Shown here: one piece after another, positions 14,177 through 14,764 of the stretch | Layout of the letters: the number at the start of each line of letters is the position of its first letter | Numbering within the stretch: position 1 is the stretch's first letter | Origin: Clostridia bacterium | GTDB taxonomy: Bacteria; Bacillota; Clostridia; Christensenellales; HGM11417 | Direction of reading: 5' to 3' | Length of the DNA: 14,764 nt | Assembly: GCA_017407365.1 (NCBI GenBank) | Contig: JAFQWR010000101.1 | Location: forward strand, 1 to 14,764 | The notes under the pieces: model-generated | Database searches by the model: none | What the model was told of the DNA's origin: nothing | What the model saw: only the letters and a program-made list of their open reading frames with translations | Program-made: the position numbers and the translations under genes

Positions 14177-14182
14177 CTCCTT
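14177..14182 (-). promoter_or_regulatory. Ribosome binding site that fixes the Fic start at GTG
   Basis: AAGGAG on the minus strand stands seven bases before GTG 14169. It overlaps the inner inverted-repeat arm by two bases. No comparable site exists for the upstream in-frame ATG at 14193. Confidence 0.7.
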
Positions 14183-14227
14183 ATAGGGAACATTCTCGTT
14201 TATATTATAGCACAATGTTCCCTATAA
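14181..14227. repeat. Perfect 14-bp inverted repeat framing the Fic promoter
   Basis: TTATAGGGAACATT at 14181-14194 and AATGTTCCCTATAA at 14214-14227 are exact reverse complements, separated by 19 bases that contain the -10 box. Arm centres are 33 bases apart, about three helical turns, so both arms face the same side of the DNA. This is the layout of a two-site repressor operator. Confidence 0.85.
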
Positions 14228-14232
14228 CGCAA
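14204..14232 (-). promoter_or_regulatory. Promoter of the Fic gene, extended -10
   Basis: On the minus strand, TTGCGT (14232-14227) and TATAAT (14209-14204) are 17 bases apart with TGC before the -10. Transcription should begin near 14197, giving a leader of roughly 28 bases to the GTG start. The -35 touches the outer arm of the inverted repeat and the start point lies just before the inner arm. Confidence 0.8.
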
Positions 14233-14275
14233 CTGTTTTACCAAGCCGCACACCCTTTCCGAGCAAAAGAAGCCC

Positions 14276-14764
14276 TCAGATTATCTCCGTGAAGAAATAG
14301 CCAAGGGTGGGCACGAGCCTGCCGCTGCCGTTTAGCGCGCGGATTTCCTCTACCGTCATCCATTTTGCGTCCGCAACCTCTTTTGTGGTGGCTTTGGATA
14401 AATCCGCCTCGCCGTTGTAATCGAACCTCCAGACGTGCAGAATATCCGCAAAGCTTACGCCGTTTACCACGCCCCTTGTTACCGTGCGTACCATCGAGCC
14501 GTTTTCGGGCAAGAGGTCTATGCCGACCTCCTCCTTCGTTTCTCTCAGTGCGCCCATCAGACTGCTTTCGCCCACCGTTACCGAGCCGCCCACGCACTCC
14601 CACATCAGCGGATGAGAGGGGCGGTCTGCACTGCGCTGAGAAATGAGGTATTCGCCCTTGCTGTTTTTAATCCACACGTGCACCACAAGATGGTAGTACC
14701 CCTCGGGGATTTGCTCCCCACGCACGTGCGTTTTGCCCGTTAATGCGCCCTTTTCGTCGTATAA
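14276..14764 (-). CDS. NUDIX hydrolase, 5' end beyond the window
   Basis: The visible 162 residues lack the first few, since the frame is open to the window edge (LYDEKGALTGKTHVRGEQIP). The text ..YDE.G..TG..H.RGE..PEG.YHLVVHVWI is typical of NUDIX proteins related to YfcD and isopentenyl-diphosphate isomerase. The Nudix box is present (GGSVTVGE, then RETKEEVGI), with Thr in place of the usual aliphatic residue after RE. It probably hydrolyses a nucleotide or other diphosphate; the substrate is not readable. A GTG at 14725 is possible as a start, but the conserved sequence upstream of it argues for the longer form. It ends 44 bases before the inverted repeat of the Fic promoter, with no clear terminator between. 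Confidence 0.88.
   Translation of the reverse strand, partial: LYDEKGALTGKTHVRGEQIPEGYYHLVVHVWIKNSKGEYLISQRSADRPSHPLMWECVGGSVTVGESSLMGALRETKEEVGIDLLPENGSMVRTVTRGVVNGVSFADILHVWRFDYNGEADLSKATTKEVADAKWMTVEEIRALNGSGRLVPTLGYFFTEII

Noticed and set aside
14170..14193. ATG at 14193 as the Fic start
   Set aside because: It would lie about five bases after the predicted transcription start with no ribosome site; the GTG at 14169 has AAGGAG at seven bases.
1..14764. CRISPR array, tRNA, rRNA, transposon or phage genes
   Set aside because: I saw no spaced direct repeats of the right length, no cloverleaf or rRNA sequence, and no transposase or integrase motif.

Overview
This is a 14.8 kb stretch from a Bacillota genome, most likely a gut Clostridia lineage. 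Evidence for this is the AGGAGG-type ribosome binding sites, the LplB/LplC/LipO-style sugar importer genes with no ATPase gene alongside, and the surface proteins ending in a Gly-Cys-Gly/membrane/Arg-Lys tail. I could not run a taxonomic search. Every gene I can support lies on the minus strand, so transcription runs from high to low coordinates. I see no rRNA, tRNA, CRISPR array, insertion sequence or prophage.

Upstream accessory block (14764 to 11709). It holds a NUDIX hydrolase cut by the window edge, a Fic-domain protein whose catalytic His is replaced by Gln, an Ap4A-hydrolase-like NUDIX protein and an AraC-family regulator that ends at a clear terminator. The Fic promoter is framed by a perfect 14-bp inverted repeat. 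The Fic and NUDIX promoters share the same extended -10 sequence.

Main catabolic cluster (11626 to 1). A strong promoter (TTGAAA, 17 bp, TATAAT) with a dyad just upstream drives a DapA/NanA-type aldolase and an overlapping divergent nucleoside-hydrolase-like gene. After a 176-bp gap with a weak hairpin comes a tight run: an 817-aa anchored surface protein, a cytoplasmic sialidase-fold protein, two sugar ABC permeases, a 630-aa solute-binding protein, a secreted and membrane-anchored sialidase-fold protein, a KdsD-type arabinose-5-phosphate isomerase, and the first codons of another gene that leaves the window.

How the genes may work together (inference). Surface proteins would capture and cut a glycan, the importer would take up the product (using an ATPase encoded elsewhere), and the cytoplasmic sialidase-fold enzyme would trim it. 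The aldolase would split a 2-keto-3-deoxy sugar acid and the SIS isomerase would feed a pentose phosphate into central metabolism. A lyase of the DapA family next to a complete arabinose-5-phosphate isomerase, in an organism with no sign of LPS synthesis here, fits use of Kdo or a related ulosonic acid (from pectin RG-II or Gram-negative LPS/capsule) better than ordinary sialic acid use. No NanE or NanK homologue is visible. This is a hypothesis, not a demonstrated pathway.
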